A DNA stretch of 64,000 nt, taken from positions 41,569 through 105,568 of the forward strand of contig JAGXFY010000022.1 in NCBI GenBank assembly GCA_024636985.1, given 5' to 3'. Shown here in pieces: positions 36,506 through 45,375 of this stretch (the stretch's first letter is position 1; each line of letters opens with the position of its first letter). The DNA is from Petrocella sp024636985. GTDB taxonomy: Bacteria; Bacillota; Clostridia; Lachnospirales; Vallitaleaceae. The notes under the pieces are model-generated. The model was not told where the DNA came from. It ran no database searches and saw nothing but the letters and a program-made list of their open reading frames with translations. A program made the position numbers and the translations under genes.

Positions 36506-39500
36506 TTATCGCCTGTCGCATCTTAAGCATCGCATAGCTTCTGCCATGGCATTGAGTTTATGGTAGCCTTTTGAAACTTCTTTGAAGTTGAACCTACGGT
36601 CATCGACTTCAAGCATACGTCGATCAAAACGCATATGCTCATCCGGAGAATCCTCATCTCGTGCTTTTGGTATATCGATTTCTTCGCCCTTGTTCAGCTG
36701 TCCGTCACCATCTAGATAAAGGTCAATGGCCACAGCAGCTCTTTTACCGTCTGCAATCGCCCATATGGCTGTATCTGGGCCTCTAACAACATCACCACCG
36801 GCGAAGACTCCTTCTAATCTTGTCATACCACTGGTGGCATCCACAACAAACGTACCCCAGGCTGTCATCTCAATCTCATCTTTGTCAATAAAAGGCAAAT
36901 CACTATGTTGACTCACTGCCGGTATGACCATATCAACATCCATATAAAACTCTGATCCAGAAGCCGGAATAGGCCTTCTTCTTCCTGAGCCGTCAAATTC
37001 ACCTTGGGTCAATTGTATCAACTTGATAGATTTTACTTTTTCATCACCTTCTATAGCTATGGGTGCTACTAAAGTATGAAGGATAATACCTTCTTCTATG
37101 CCTTCTTCAATCTCTCTTGGGTCTGCAGGCATATCCGTTTGAAGTCTTCGGTATAGAACATGGACTTCTTTGGAACCAAGTCTTAAGGCTGTTCTAGCCG
37201 CATCCATGGCTGTACTTCCGCCTCCTATAATTGCCACCTTCTCACCAACTTGTACGTCTTTACCCATATTAACATCTCTTAAGAAATCAAGGCCAGGGTA
37301 GACATTAATAAGATACTCACCTTCAATACCCATATTATTACTGTACTGGGTGCCTGTTGAAATATATATGGCATCATGATTAGCACGCAAATCCGCAAAC
37401 ATAACATCTTTTCCAATCTCTGTGTTTAAGAAGATCTTAACACCGGATTGTTTCAGTGCATCGATTTCCTGTTGTAGCATTTTCTTAGGCAGTCGATATT
37501 CAGGAATCCCAAACCTTAAGATACCGCCGGCTTGGTCCAATGACTCATAAACACTGACATCATAGCCTGTTTGCGCCAAATAGAATCCACAAGTCAAGCC
37601 TGAAGGACCTGCCCCAATAATAGCAACCTTTTTACCTTTTGCTGGGAACTGAATCGCTCGGTAAGGTTCGTTCATACCATAGACTTTGTCAGCTATAAAA
37701 CGCTTAACGTCTGCGATGGCCAAAGCTTCATCCAACTGGCTTCTTCTGCATTTGCTCTCACAAGGATGGGTACAGACACGACCACACACTGCCGGGAATG
37801 GATTTTCACGTCTAATTAGATTAAAAGCATCTACAAATCTGCCTTCACCTACAAGAGATAAATAACCCGGTACATTGACACCTGCCGGACATGCATTCTG
37901 GCATGGTGATAAGAACAGATCCATACAGACACCTGCACTACAACGTTTATCTTTTATATGGGCCTCATATTCATCTCTAAAGTAATGAATGGTACTCAGT
38001 ACTGGATTCGGTGCCGTCTGGCCCAAGCCACAAAGTGCTGAAACTTTAATGCTTTCACCCAGTTCTATCAGCTTTTCAATGTCACCTTCTACTCCGTAGC
38101 CTGTCGTTATTCGCTCTAAAATCTCAAGCATTCTTTTTGTACCAAGTCGACAGGGAACACATTTACCACAAGATTCTTCCTGCACAAACTCCATGAAAAA
38201 CTTAGCCACATCCACCATACAGTTGTCTTCATCCATAATAATAAGACCACCGGATCCCATGATGGCGCCTTTTTCAATAAGTGAGTCATAGTCTACAGGT
38301 GTGTTCAAAGACTCACAAGTCAAACAGCCGCCTGAGGGTCCACCTGTCTGAGCCGCTTTGAAGCTTTTATCTTTTTTTAATCCACCACAAATATCAAAAA
38401 TAATATCACCGAGGGTCACACCCATAGGTACTTCAACCATACCTGAATTTCTTATGGCACCGGCAACAGCAAATATTTTTGTACCTTTACTTTTTTCTGT
38501 ACCATATTGTCTGAACCAATCCACACCATTTAACATAATCATTGGAATATTAGCTAATGTCTCAACATTGTTGATAACTGTCGGCATGCCATATAAACCC
38601 TTGTCTGTTGGGTAAGGTGGCTTCTGACTGGGCTCACCTCTCTTACCTTCTATTGAATGGAGTAAGGCTGTTTCTTCACCGCAAACAAACGCACCTGCAC
38701 CTGTTCTTATTTCTACATCAAAAGAGAAGTTACTGTTGAAAATATGGTCTCCTAATAAGCCTTCATCTCTTGCTTGACCAATAGCTACTGTTAACCTTTC
38801 TACCGCCAAAGGATATTCTGCGCGAATATAGATAATGCCTGTATTAGCCCCAATCGCATAGCCACCTATAGCCATACCTTCTAATATTGTATGAGGATCA
38901 CCTTCTAAGAGACATCGGTCCATAAATGCACCCGGATCCCCTTCATCCGCATTACAGATGATATACTTCTGATCACTAACGGATTTATAACCGGCTTCCC
39001 ATTTCAGTCCTGTTAAGTAACCACCGCCGCCTCTACCTCTTACTCCGGAGGCTTTTATGATATCAATCACTTCCATCTGTGTTTTTTCTTTGATAATGTT
39101 ATAAAGGCTGTGATAACCGTCACTACCTATATAAGCTTCCAGGCTATAGTAATCCATGACACCACAGTTTTTCATAACACTTTTTTGCTGTTTGCTAAAA
39201 AAAGGTATGTCCTTCAAATGCTCATAAGTTTTATCCACTGTCTCGTCATAATAGCACTTTTCTTTAACGATTTGATTGCCAATTAAATGCGTTTTAACAA
39301 TGGTTTCGATGTCCTGTGGTACCAACTTACAGTAATAAATATCATCCGGCAATATGTATAAGGATGGACCATAATCACAGGCACCAATACAACCTGTCTG
39401 ATTGATCTTAACTTTGTCTGCAATCCCGAATGTATTAAGGCTTTTACATAATTCCTGATAAATGGCTTCACATTTTGCTGAAATACACCCAGCACCGAAG

Positions 39501-39586
39501 CATACATTAATAACTCTTTCTTTCTCTTTGATCATCTGGTTATGGTTGAATTTGATTCTATTAAGCTCTTCAAAAGTCTTAATCAT
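36506..39586 (-). CDS. hydB: Hydrogenase NuoF-like subunit fused to a GltD/NfnL-type NAD(P)H flavoprotein
   Basis: 1,026 residues in three parts. Residues 1-110 are a thioredoxin-like 2Fe-2S domain (CFGAGCISAKC...CIGACDYG). Residues about 150-530 are NuoF: FMN/NADH loop RGRGGGGYLTGLKWE near 187, GAGAFVCGEETALLHSIEG and the 4Fe-4S site SCGKCVPCRLGTKR near 473. From about 555 a GltD-like module begins: iron-sulfur cysteines (CQNACPAGV, CGRVCTHPCESKC), FAD site AIIGAGPSGLTCGFYLAQ near 657, and NAD(P)H site IIGGGSTAMDAARTALRLG near 790. Standard HydB stops after the NuoF part and a ferredoxin domain. The overlap with hydC is ATGA-like (4 bases). The extra module likely adds a second pyridine nucleotide site. 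Confidence 0.95.
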   Translation of the reverse strand: MIKTFEELNRIKFNHNQMIKEKERVINVCFGAGCISAKCEAIYQELCKSLNTFGIADKVKINQTGCIGACDYGPSLYILPDDIYYCKLVPQDIETIVKTHLIGNQIVKEKCYYDETVDKTYEHLKDIPFFSKQQKSVMKNCGVMDYYSLEAYIGSDGYHSLYNIIKEKTQMEVIDIIKASGVRGRGGGGYLTGLKWEAGYKSVSDQKYIICNADEGDPGAFMDRCLLEGDPHTILEGMAIGGYAIGANTGIIYIRAEYPLAVERLTVAIGQARDEGLLGDHIFNSNFSFDVEIRTGAGAFVCGEETALLHSIEGKRGEPSQKPPYPTDKGLYGMPTVINNVETLANIPMIMLNGVDWFRQYGTEKSKGTKIFAVAGAIRNSGMVEVPMGVTLGDIIFDICGGLKKDKSFKAAQTGGPSGGCLTCESLNTPVDYDSLIEKGAIMGSGGLIIMDEDNCMVDVAKFFMEFVQEESCGKCVPCRLGTKRMLEILERITTGYGVEGDIEKLIELGESIKVSALCGLGQTAPNPVLSTIHYFRDEYEAHIKDKRCSAGVCMDLFLSPCQNACPAGVNVPGYLSLVGEGRFVDAFNLIRRENPFPAVCGRVCTHPCESKCRRSQLDEALAIADVKRFIADKVYGMNEPYRAIQFPAKGKKVAIIGAGPSGLTCGFYLAQTGYDVSVYESLDQAGGILRFGIPEYRLPKKMLQQEIDALKQSGVKIFLNTEIGKDVMFADLRANHDAIYISTGTQYSNNMGIEGEYLINVYPGLDFLRDVNMGKDVQVGEKVAIIGGGSTAMDAARTALRLGSKEVHVLYRRLQTDMPADPREIEEGIEEGIILHTLVAPIAIEGDEKVKSIKLIQLTQGEFDGSGRRRPIPASGSEFYMDVDMVIPAVSQHSDLPFIDKDEIEMTAWGTFVVDATSGMTRLEGVFAGGDVVRGPDTAIWAIADGKRAAVAIDLYLDGDGQLNKGEEIDIPKARDEDSPDEHMRFDRRMLEVDDRRFNFKEVSKGYHKLNAMAEAMRCLRCDRR

Positions 39587-40092
39587 TGTATTTCACCACC
39601 TTCCAGATTCTCTAAGATATCCATCAGCTTATCCGGATTCACTTGCATATAGAGTTCTTCATTAATGGACATGGCAGGGGCTAATCCACAAGCGCCCATA
39701 CATCTTGTTATTTCTAAGGAATACTTTTTGTCTTCTGTGGTTTCTCCAAGCTTTATTTTTAATATTTTTTCAAGGCGTTCTATGACCCTTTTACTGCCTC
39801 TCACATAGCATGCCGTCCCTAGACAGATTTTTATAACATATTTACCTTTTGGTACGGTTGTGAATAAACTGTAAAAGCTGACCACACCGGATACTCGAGA
39901 TAAAGGCAAATCCAATTGATCTGCAATGTGTTCCTGAACTTCTATGGGTAGATAACCATATACATTCTGAGCCACATGAAGGATCTGAATCAGACTACTG
40001 GGGTCATGATCATAATCCTCTATTACATCCTGAATGAATTTCAATTTCTCCTGTTCTGTCAACGCTTCACAATTACAAGTTTTTTCCATCAT
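39583..40092 (-). CDS. hydC: Hydrogenase NuoE-like 2Fe-2S subunit
   Basis: About 169-residue thioredoxin-fold 2Fe-2S subunit passing electrons in the trimeric hydrogenase. The ligands are in CLGTACYVRGSKRVIE and CMGACGLAPAMSIN. The N-terminal helical part (VIEDYDHDPSSLIQILHVAQ) is typical of NuoE. GGAGGG lies before the ATG pair at 40092/40089. Its first codons overlap the end of a 19-codon leader frame. First structural gene of the hydCBA operon. Confidence 0.94.
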   Translation of the reverse strand: MMEKTCNCEALTEQEKLKFIQDVIEDYDHDPSSLIQILHVAQNVYGYLPIEVQEHIADQLDLPLSRVSGVVSFYSLFTTVPKGKYVIKICLGTACYVRGSKRVIERLEKILKIKLGETTEDKKYSLEITRCMGACGLAPAMSINEELYMQVNPDKLMDILENLEGGEIQ

Positions 40093-40132
40093 TAAGCCCT
40101 CCATTCATTGCCGTCTTAACCATTGTTCTCAT
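40073..40132 (-). CDS. Possible 19-residue leader peptide upstream of hydC
   Basis: Short frame MRTMVKTAMNGGLNDGKNL with a very strong AAAGGAGAGG site 4 bases before its ATG. It ends in TAA inside the first codons of hydC in a different frame. Translation reaching that stop could feed re-initiation at hydC. There is no amino-acid run of an attenuator peptide. It may simply be a chance frame. Confidence 0.3.
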   Translation of the reverse strand: MRTMVKTAMNGGLNDGKNL

Positions 40133-40250
40133 TATACCTCTCCTTTAGTTTATTCTTGTGTTCATCATGCCTATAATGGTTCAGTCAAGTTTGAGTGGTT
40201 TTGATGCAACTGGATGTTGGGTTCTGTCAAAAAATAATGTCGATTAAGTA

Positions 40251-40288
40251 TTGTTAATAAATTAACTTAAAAGTTAAATAATTAACAG
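40251..40288. promoter_or_regulatory. Two Rex-like operators upstream of hydCBA
   Basis: Two 18-base boxes, 40251-40268 (TTGTTAATAAATTAACTT) and 40271-40288, lie 2 bases apart. The known clostridial Rex consensus is TTGTTAA-N4-TTAACAA. The first box fits at 12 of 14 fixed positions, the second at about 11. Rex is the NADH/NAD+ sensing repressor. A TATACT box at 40313-40318 (minus strand) lies just upstream. The rest of 40133-40415 shows no gene. Confidence 0.55.
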
Positions 40289-40415
40289 ATAATATTCGAT
40301 TATCCTCTAATAAGTATAGCATATGTCATACTTTTTGTATATATATCAATATTTTTAGTTATAATGCCATATTTTTCATATTTTTTAGATAATGCCAGAG
40401 CTATAAAATAACAAA

Positions 40416-40455
40416 AAAGTAGTAACTTCAGATTCTCACCTTAAGTTACTACTTT
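40416..40455 (-). terminator. Terminator of the 100-residue coiled-coil gene
   Basis: Perfect 13-base arms AAAGTAGTAACTT/AAGTTACTACTTT with a 14-base loop and T6 on the minus strand. Confidence 0.82.
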
Positions 40456-40483
40456 GTACATCTTGATTCATATTAATCTTGTT

Positions 40484-40786
40484 TTATTGACTCAAGACCT
40501 TTAACTCTTCGTCAATCTCTTCCAATTGCTCTTTAATTAATTCTATGTGTCGTTCATATTCCTTAATTTTTGCTAGGCGTTCCATTTTAAGATCTTCCAA
40601 TTCTTTGGTGGATGGATTTGATAGAAGCTTTAACTCTGAATCCACTTTATCTAGACTTAGTTGATACTTATCCCAAGCTTTTTCAAGACTTGCATCAAAG
40701 TCTCCCATCTCAATATACTTCTTTATGCAGTTCATGTCATATACAATTCTACTTTTTTTCCTTAAAAGTTCTAATCTTTTTTCCAT
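40484..40786 (-). CDS. Small coiled-coil protein, function unknown
   Basis: 100-residue, highly charged, almost wholly helical protein with heptad patterns (ELEDLKMERLAKIKEYERHI, then EQLEEIDEELKVL). There is no signal peptide or membrane helix. AGAGGAG precedes the ATG and a clear terminator follows, so it is a real single-gene unit. Family not recognised. Two palindromic or promoter-like sequences lie upstream. Confidence 0.7.
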   Translation of the reverse strand: MEKRLELLRKKSRIVYDMNCIKKYIEMGDFDASLEKAWDKYQLSLDKVDSELKLLSNPSTKELEDLKMERLAKIKEYERHIELIKEQLEEIDEELKVLSQ

Positions 40787-40912
40787 ATCATTCTCCTCTC
40801 AGTCTTTACAGATTTATAAATCTAGTTAAGTAACCAAAACGGTATTTTGATTCTTAACCATATTGTCTTATACAGCCATTATAGCATGACACTATAAAAT
40901 TGTACATAGTTT

Positions 40913-40928
40913 GTACATATATATGTAC
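40913..40928. promoter_or_regulatory. Perfect 16-bp palindrome between divergent genes
   Basis: GTACATATATATGTAC. It lies directly upstream of a TGTACA/TATAAT promoter-like pair (17-base spacer, minus strand) for the coiled-coil gene. A further GTACA half site is adjacent. Possible operator, though AT-rich alternation can give this by chance. Confidence 0.35.
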
Positions 40929-40998
40929 GCTAAAAATACAAGATACTACTCTTTGTATCGATCCTGATTAGAACCTCAATCCATCGTTTGCTTCTTGA

Positions 40999-41027
40999 TT
41001 GACAAACAGACTTTATAACCCTATTAT
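40999..41027 (+). promoter_or_regulatory. Promoter of the cation antiporter gene
   Basis: TTGACA and TATTAT with a 17-base spacer, 63 bases before the ATG at 41091. Confidence 0.75.
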
Positions 41028-41090
41028 TAGATTGATATAGGATAGCGTTGTTTAAGACTTTAACATTATTTTGAGAGTGAGAGAAATAAA

Positions 41091-42098
41091 ATGGAAGAAT
41101 TGTATGTTCAACTACTGGAGACTTTACCTACAATTGTATTAATACTTATTGCCACCATCAGCTTGGTCATCCTTAGTAAAAGTGCCGATTTTTTGGTGGA
41201 TGAGGCTGTAAGCCTATCTATACAATGGGGCATACCCAAGTCCATTATAGGTGCTACTATTGTATCTCTTGGCACGACTTTACCTGAGGCCTCTGTTTCA
41301 GTTCTTGCAGCGATTCAGGGCAACCCTGACCTAGCCTTAGGAAATGGCGTCGGCTCTATCATAGCAGATACCGGACTCATACTTGGCCTTGCAGCTATCA
41401 TCGGATATTTGCCCATCGACCAGAAAACTCTAAACCGTCAAGGACGTATTCAGATCGGCTCAGCCCTACTGTTGGTTTCATTTGCCTTACCTATATTTGG
41501 CAGAAACAATCAAGGCATCATCCATCAATGGATGGGCTTTGCATTGCTCATTTTATTATTTGTTTATATGTATATGATGATCCGTTGGGCTAAAAATGGC
41601 AATGAGGCATTCGAGAAACTGGATGTTGTTAAAAGTCCTGTTATCTTTCAAGTTGCTAAGCTTCTGTTTGCCATATCTATGGTCATTTTATCTTCTAAAT
41701 TATTAATACCAAGTATTGAATTAACAGCCATTCGGTTCGGCATTCCCCAAAGCATTATCGCCGCGACTCTCGTGGCATTCGGTACCAGTTTACCTGAGCT
41801 TACAACCGCTATTGCCGCTGTACGAAAAGGACATGGCGAGCTCGCTGTTGGTAATATCATAGGTGCTGATATCCTTAATGTGCTTTTTGTAATAGGCGCT
41901 GCTGCAGCTGTCACTTCAAAAGGACTAGCCGTAGATTCAAGTTTTTACCAATTACAGTTCCCCGCTATGATTATTATCCTCTTAGCCTTTAGGCGATTTG
42001 CTAGGTCTAAAGATCATAGTATCAGTAAAAAAGAAGGTATGGTTCTTGTTGTCTTATACTTAGCTTATCTTATTCTGAGTTACACATGGGTTCTATAA
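41091..42098 (+). CDS. Calcium/sodium antiporter (CaCA family, YrbG-like)
   Basis: 335-residue polytopic membrane protein exchanging Na+ or H+ for Ca2+. The two inverted alpha-repeats are clear: SLGTTLPEASVSVLAAIQG (with GNGVGSIIADTGLILG) and AFGTSLPELTTAIAAVRKG (with GNIIGADILNVLFVIG). The acidic residues that bind the ions are kept in both halves. About ten hydrophobic segments. GAGAGTGAGAG site before the ATG. It converges with the HD-GYP gene, 2 bases apart. Confidence 0.93.
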   Translation: MEELYVQLLETLPTIVLILIATISLVILSKSADFLVDEAVSLSIQWGIPKSIIGATIVSLGTTLPEASVSVLAAIQGNPDLALGNGVGSIIADTGLILGLAAIIGYLPIDQKTLNRQGRIQIGSALLLVSFALPIFGRNNQGIIHQWMGFALLILLFVYMYMMIRWAKNGNEAFEKLDVVKSPVIFQVAKLLFAISMVILSSKLLIPSIELTAIRFGIPQSIIAATLVAFGTSLPELTTAIAAVRKGHGELAVGNIIGADILNVLFVIGAAAAVTSKGLAVDSSFYQLQFPAMIIILLAFRRFARSKDHSISKKEGMVLVVLYLAYLILSYTWVL

Positions 42099-42100
42099 AC

Positions 42101-43273
42101 TTACAACATTTTTCTTGATGCCTCGTCCCTAATGTAGATAAATTCATGAATATTCTCAAGCAAGATATCCACAAGTTTCGGGTCAAAATGTTCGCCACGT
42201 TCCTTTTTAAACAAATCAACAATCTGTTCTAGTGGCCAAGCCTTTTTATAAACCCGGTCTGTGCTTAATGCATCAAATACATCTGCCAAAGCCACAATCC
42301 TACCAAATAAATGTGTCGCATCTTTTTTAAGACCTGCCGGATAGCCAGTTCCATTCCATTTTTCATGATGTTCCAGTGCAATTACGGCAGCTGTTTGAAT
42401 TAACTCATGTTTTGACGCTTTCATCATTTCATAGCCAGCCATAGCATGTTTTTTAACACTTTCAAATTCTTCTGCACTCAATTTTCCAGGTTTATTTAAG
42501 ATGCTCTCCGGTATGGTCAACTTACCAATATCATGAATCATAGCGGCCACTTCAAGTGTTTCTATGCTTTCATGATCCAAGCCATAGCCCTCTGCTAATA
42601 GTTTTGAATACGACGCCACTCTCCTAACATGGTGGTTCATTTCTTTTGATTTAGTCTCTATAACTTCACTTAGAGTTTGAACCAGTTTTTCAGTGTTCAA
42701 CCTATTTCGATTAAATCTACATAGCTTTGCATAGTCTTCTATAAGATTTACTTCATAAAGTTGTATTAGATTTTTTTCCCATGCACCGATAGGCTTCTTA
42801 GATTCAATGAAGATGATATGATCCATTCCCCAATCATGACCAAAAAACAACATAAAAGTATTATCTGTAAACATACTTTGTCCTGTCTCTCTATTTCTTG
42901 TTATTGATGCTTGAATGGTACGAGGTATCACATCGTTCAAAATCAGCTTTTCAAATGTATGATATGATCCAATACCATAAGTAATCATATACATACCATC
43001 CATCTTAGACGCTACAAAACCGGATATCATCTTTTCTTCGTCTTTATTACCTAAGCAGACTATGGAAAGTAAATGCTTCATGACATGAGATGAAAAAGTG
43101 TACATTTGATTTTCCGTATAGATGTGCTTCGCTGATTCCATAATCTGATCTATCGATATCCCGTCCTCATCAAAATTATATATATCACCATAAGAACTAA
43201 TAGCAGCTAAAACCGCTAAGAAAAGGTCATCTCTATATATATTTTTTCGATTTTTCTGATCATGGTTGGCCAT
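42101..43273 (-). CDS. HD-GYP domain phosphodiesterase with N-terminal DUF3369-like domain
   Basis: 390-residue cytoplasmic protein. Residues about 200-390 form the HD-GYP domain: MIHDIGKLTIPES, HHEKWNGTGYPAG and GRIVALADVFDALSTDR, the metal and substrate residues. Such domains degrade cyclic di-GMP, or in some cases other cyclic dinucleotides. Residues 1-195 resemble DUF3369, which usually sits between a receiver domain and HD-GYP, but here no receiver domain is present. The signal it senses is unknown. Confidence 0.88.
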   Translation of the reverse strand: MANHDQKNRKNIYRDDLFLAVLAAISSYGDIYNFDEDGISIDQIMESAKHIYTENQMYTFSSHVMKHLLSIVCLGNKDEEKMISGFVASKMDGMYMITYGIGSYHTFEKLILNDVIPRTIQASITRNRETGQSMFTDNTFMLFFGHDWGMDHIIFIESKKPIGAWEKNLIQLYEVNLIEDYAKLCRFNRNRLNTEKLVQTLSEVIETKSKEMNHHVRRVASYSKLLAEGYGLDHESIETLEVAAMIHDIGKLTIPESILNKPGKLSAEEFESVKKHAMAGYEMMKASKHELIQTAAVIALEHHEKWNGTGYPAGLKKDATHLFGRIVALADVFDALSTDRVYKKAWPLEQIVDLFKKERGEHFDPKLVDILLENIHEFIYIRDEASRKML

Positions 43274-43298
43274 TTTTTGCTCCTTCTAATTCAATAAA

Positions 43299-43348
43299 AA
43301 GATTGTTCCAGATAGAACTGAGCATCGTTCATTGTCTGAAACAATCTT
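43299..43348 (-). terminator. Terminator between the Glu-rich protein gene and the HD-GYP gene
   Basis: Stem AAGATTGTT...AACAATCTT with inner CAGA/TCTG pairs and T5 on the minus strand, 18 bases after the stop of the 43366 gene. Confidence 0.72.
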
Positions 43349-43365
43349 AAAATCATTGGATTACT

Positions 43366-43821
43366 TTATTCAATCTTATCTTTTGCTGCATCGATGGTAC
43401 CTTCTACTACTTCTTCAGCTTGATCACTTGCTTCTTCCACTACTTCTACCACTTCTACTACTTGAACTTCAACATCCTGAACCGTTTTTTCAACTTCAGG
43501 TGTTACCGCATTGATTTCATCCAATTTTGTTTTTTCTTCTTCTTGAATCCTGGCAATCTGTGTTTCCAGTTCTGCCACTTTAATATCAGCTTCTCCAATG
43601 TTGGTAATCAAGTCTTGTATTTGACCAATGTCAAAAGCGCCCTCTTGATATAAGGTGAATACTTTTGTACCCAGTTCTAGTAATGTTTCTTTTTTAACTT
43701 TTTGAGTTGTACTGATTTCGGATTTAAGCTTGTTCACTTCAATCATGGTTGATGATTTCGTGCTTACAATCGCTGTACCCTTATCGATACCTTTTTTTAA
43801 CTTACTAAAAAAATCTGCCAT
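43366..43821 (-). CDS. Coiled-coil, acidic-tailed cytoplasmic protein, function unknown
   Basis: 151-residue protein. The N-terminus MADFFSKLKKGIDKGTAIVSTKSS and the segment EVNKLKSEISTTQKVKKETLLELGTKVFTLYQ resemble small clostridial proteins often followed by a zinc ribbon, but no cysteines are present here. From about 75 it is a coiled coil. The last 50 residues are repetitive, rich in Val and Glu (VEVQVVEVVEVVEEA), encoded by a low-complexity DNA tract. Single-gene unit between recO and an HD-GYP gene. Confidence 0.75.
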   Translation of the reverse strand: MADFFSKLKKGIDKGTAIVSTKSSTMIEVNKLKSEISTTQKVKKETLLELGTKVFTLYQEGAFDIGQIQDLITNIGEADIKVAELETQIARIQEEEKTKLDEINAVTPEVEKTVQDVEVQVVEVVEVVEEASDQAEEVVEGTIDAAKDKIE

Positions 43822-43853
43822 ACTAAGTCCTCCTCGTTACGGTGATATTTTTT

Positions 43854-44594
43854 TTATAGTGTTAATAAAAAATCTAAAGTCTTAAATTTTTTATTTAGGT
43901 TTAATGAAACGAACTGATTCATAATGAATTCAAGTTCTAAAAGTGCTTCTTGGTCTAACTCGAAAGAAAAAATATCTTTCATAGGCTTTGACAGCACATA
44001 CCTTATGGCATATACCGTTGCCCCATTAATCTTAATCTTATCTTTGACCAAGTGGGTTTTATCATGACATAAGAATCCGCCAATCTGTGTACTGAAGAAT
44101 TTGATATTATTCTCATCATGACAAACGGCACAATCGTTCACCCAAGGGGTATAACCCAGTATGCTCATCGCCTTAAGTTCAAAAATCCTAATTGCCAGTC
44201 TGGCCGGCATACGTTTGTGGTTAATGGCATTTAAGGTGTAAAGCAACAGATGCATCAAATCCACATTATCCATATCTTCATGGGTTGTGTAATCCACAAA
44301 CTCCATAAGGTACATACCATAAGTCAAATCTTCCATATCCATTCTCAAACCATGGAAGTATTCAATCAGTTGGGCTTCATAAACATTATAACAGTTTTTA
44401 CCTTTTGAAACAATAAAATCGCCATAGGCAAAGACCTGGGCACAGGATAACATTTTGCTGTTAGATCTTCTAACGCCTTTGACAAATACTGTAATCTTAC
44501 CAAGCTCTTTTGTAAGCAGTACCAAACGTTTGTCGTAATCTCCAATTGGCATTTCATGTAATACAATCGCCTTCGTCTTAATCTGATTTCCCAT
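43854..44594 (-). CDS. recO: DNA repair protein RecO
   Basis: Helps RecF/RecR load RecA on gapped DNA. 246 residues: N-terminal OB fold (TKAIVLHEMPIGDYDKRLVLLT, GKITVFVKGVRR) and helical C-domain with a zinc-finger-like pair CAVCHDE...GGFLCHD. Start at the ATG after GGAAGG. Family length is usual. The 43366 gene follows it. Confidence 0.93.
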   Translation of the reverse strand: MGNQIKTKAIVLHEMPIGDYDKRLVLLTKELGKITVFVKGVRRSNSKMLSCAQVFAYGDFIVSKGKNCYNVYEAQLIEYFHGLRMDMEDLTYGMYLMEFVDYTTHEDMDNVDLMHLLLYTLNAINHKRMPARLAIRIFELKAMSILGYTPWVNDCAVCHDENNIKFFSTQIGGFLCHDKTHLVKDKIKINGATVYAIRYVLSKPMKDIFSFELDQEALLELEFIMNQFVSLNLNKKFKTLDFLLTL

Positions 44595-44693
44595 TGTTTT
44601 GCCTTCCAAAATCCTACTGTTTTCTTATTTTATTATACCATAAATATGATGATTGACAATTTCATTTCACCCTACATACCAATTCATATAATA

Positions 44694-44724
44694 AAAAACT
44701 CAAAGGATCATCCTTTGAGTTTTT
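44694..44724. terminator. Terminator after the cytidylate-kinase-like gene
   Basis: Near-perfect palindromic stem AAAAACTCAAAGGAT/ATCCTTTGAGTTTTT with T6 on the minus strand and T5 on the plus strand. Confidence 0.85.
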
Positions 44725-44769
44725 AACCGTCAACCAACCTATACTTCTTATACATAGTCTACATGCATT

Positions 44770-45357
44770 CTATTTTTGCCTTGCAAGGTTACAGATGATA
44801 TCCGCACAGTTTTCTATACCCATTGTACCTGTATTTAAACTGATATCGTAATAATCTGCAACACCAAATTCTGTATTGGTATAATGGGAACAATATTTTT
44901 TTCGTGTTCGATCAATAGCATGAATCTGTTCATTGATTTTAGCTTCTTTTTGATTGGGCATCTTTTTCTTCATACGTTCCAGACGCCAATGGTGATCGGC
45001 ATGCACGAACAAATGAAGTGTGTAATCAAATTCTTTAAGAATCATATTGGCGTTTCTTCCAACAATCACACAATTACCCTTTTCACCGATTTCTCTAATC
45101 ACTTGCTGTTGAATATCAAAAAGTCGATCACTTAACGGCCTGTTATAAAAATCAAACAGACTTTGTGCAAAACCAAAATCCATCGGAACCTTTTCATCCC
45201 ATTTCAACAGACGTTCTATATCAACATTTGATTCTCTTGCTGCTCTTAGAATAATCTCTTTATCATAATATTCATAATTCAAAGTCTTGGCAATTAATCT
45301 TCCCATCTCACCACCACCGGCTCCGAATTCACGACTAATTGTTATTATCTTTTTCAT
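44770..45357 (-). CDS. Cytidylate-kinase-like P-loop protein
   Basis: 195-residue protein of the cytidylate-kinase-like family common in gut and soil Clostridia. The glycine-rich P-loop ISREFGAGGGEMGRLIA and the LID/NMP-type helix VIVGRNANMILKEF are visible. It lacks several hallmark residues of true Cmk and probably phosphorylates another substrate. AGGAGC site. It lies after a polar amino acid ABC transporter operon, 18 bases downstream of glnQ-like, and may be co-transcribed. Confidence 0.88.
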   Translation of the reverse strand: MKKIITISREFGAGGGEMGRLIAKTLNYEYYDKEIILRAARESNVDIERLLKWDEKVPMDFGFAQSLFDFYNRPLSDRLFDIQQQVIREIGEKGNCVIVGRNANMILKEFDYTLHLFVHADHHWRLERMKKKMPNQKEAKINEQIHAIDRTRKKYCSHYTNTEFGVADYYDISLNTGTMGIENCADIICNLARQK

Positions 45358-45375
45358 AGGATGCTCCTTTTTTGA

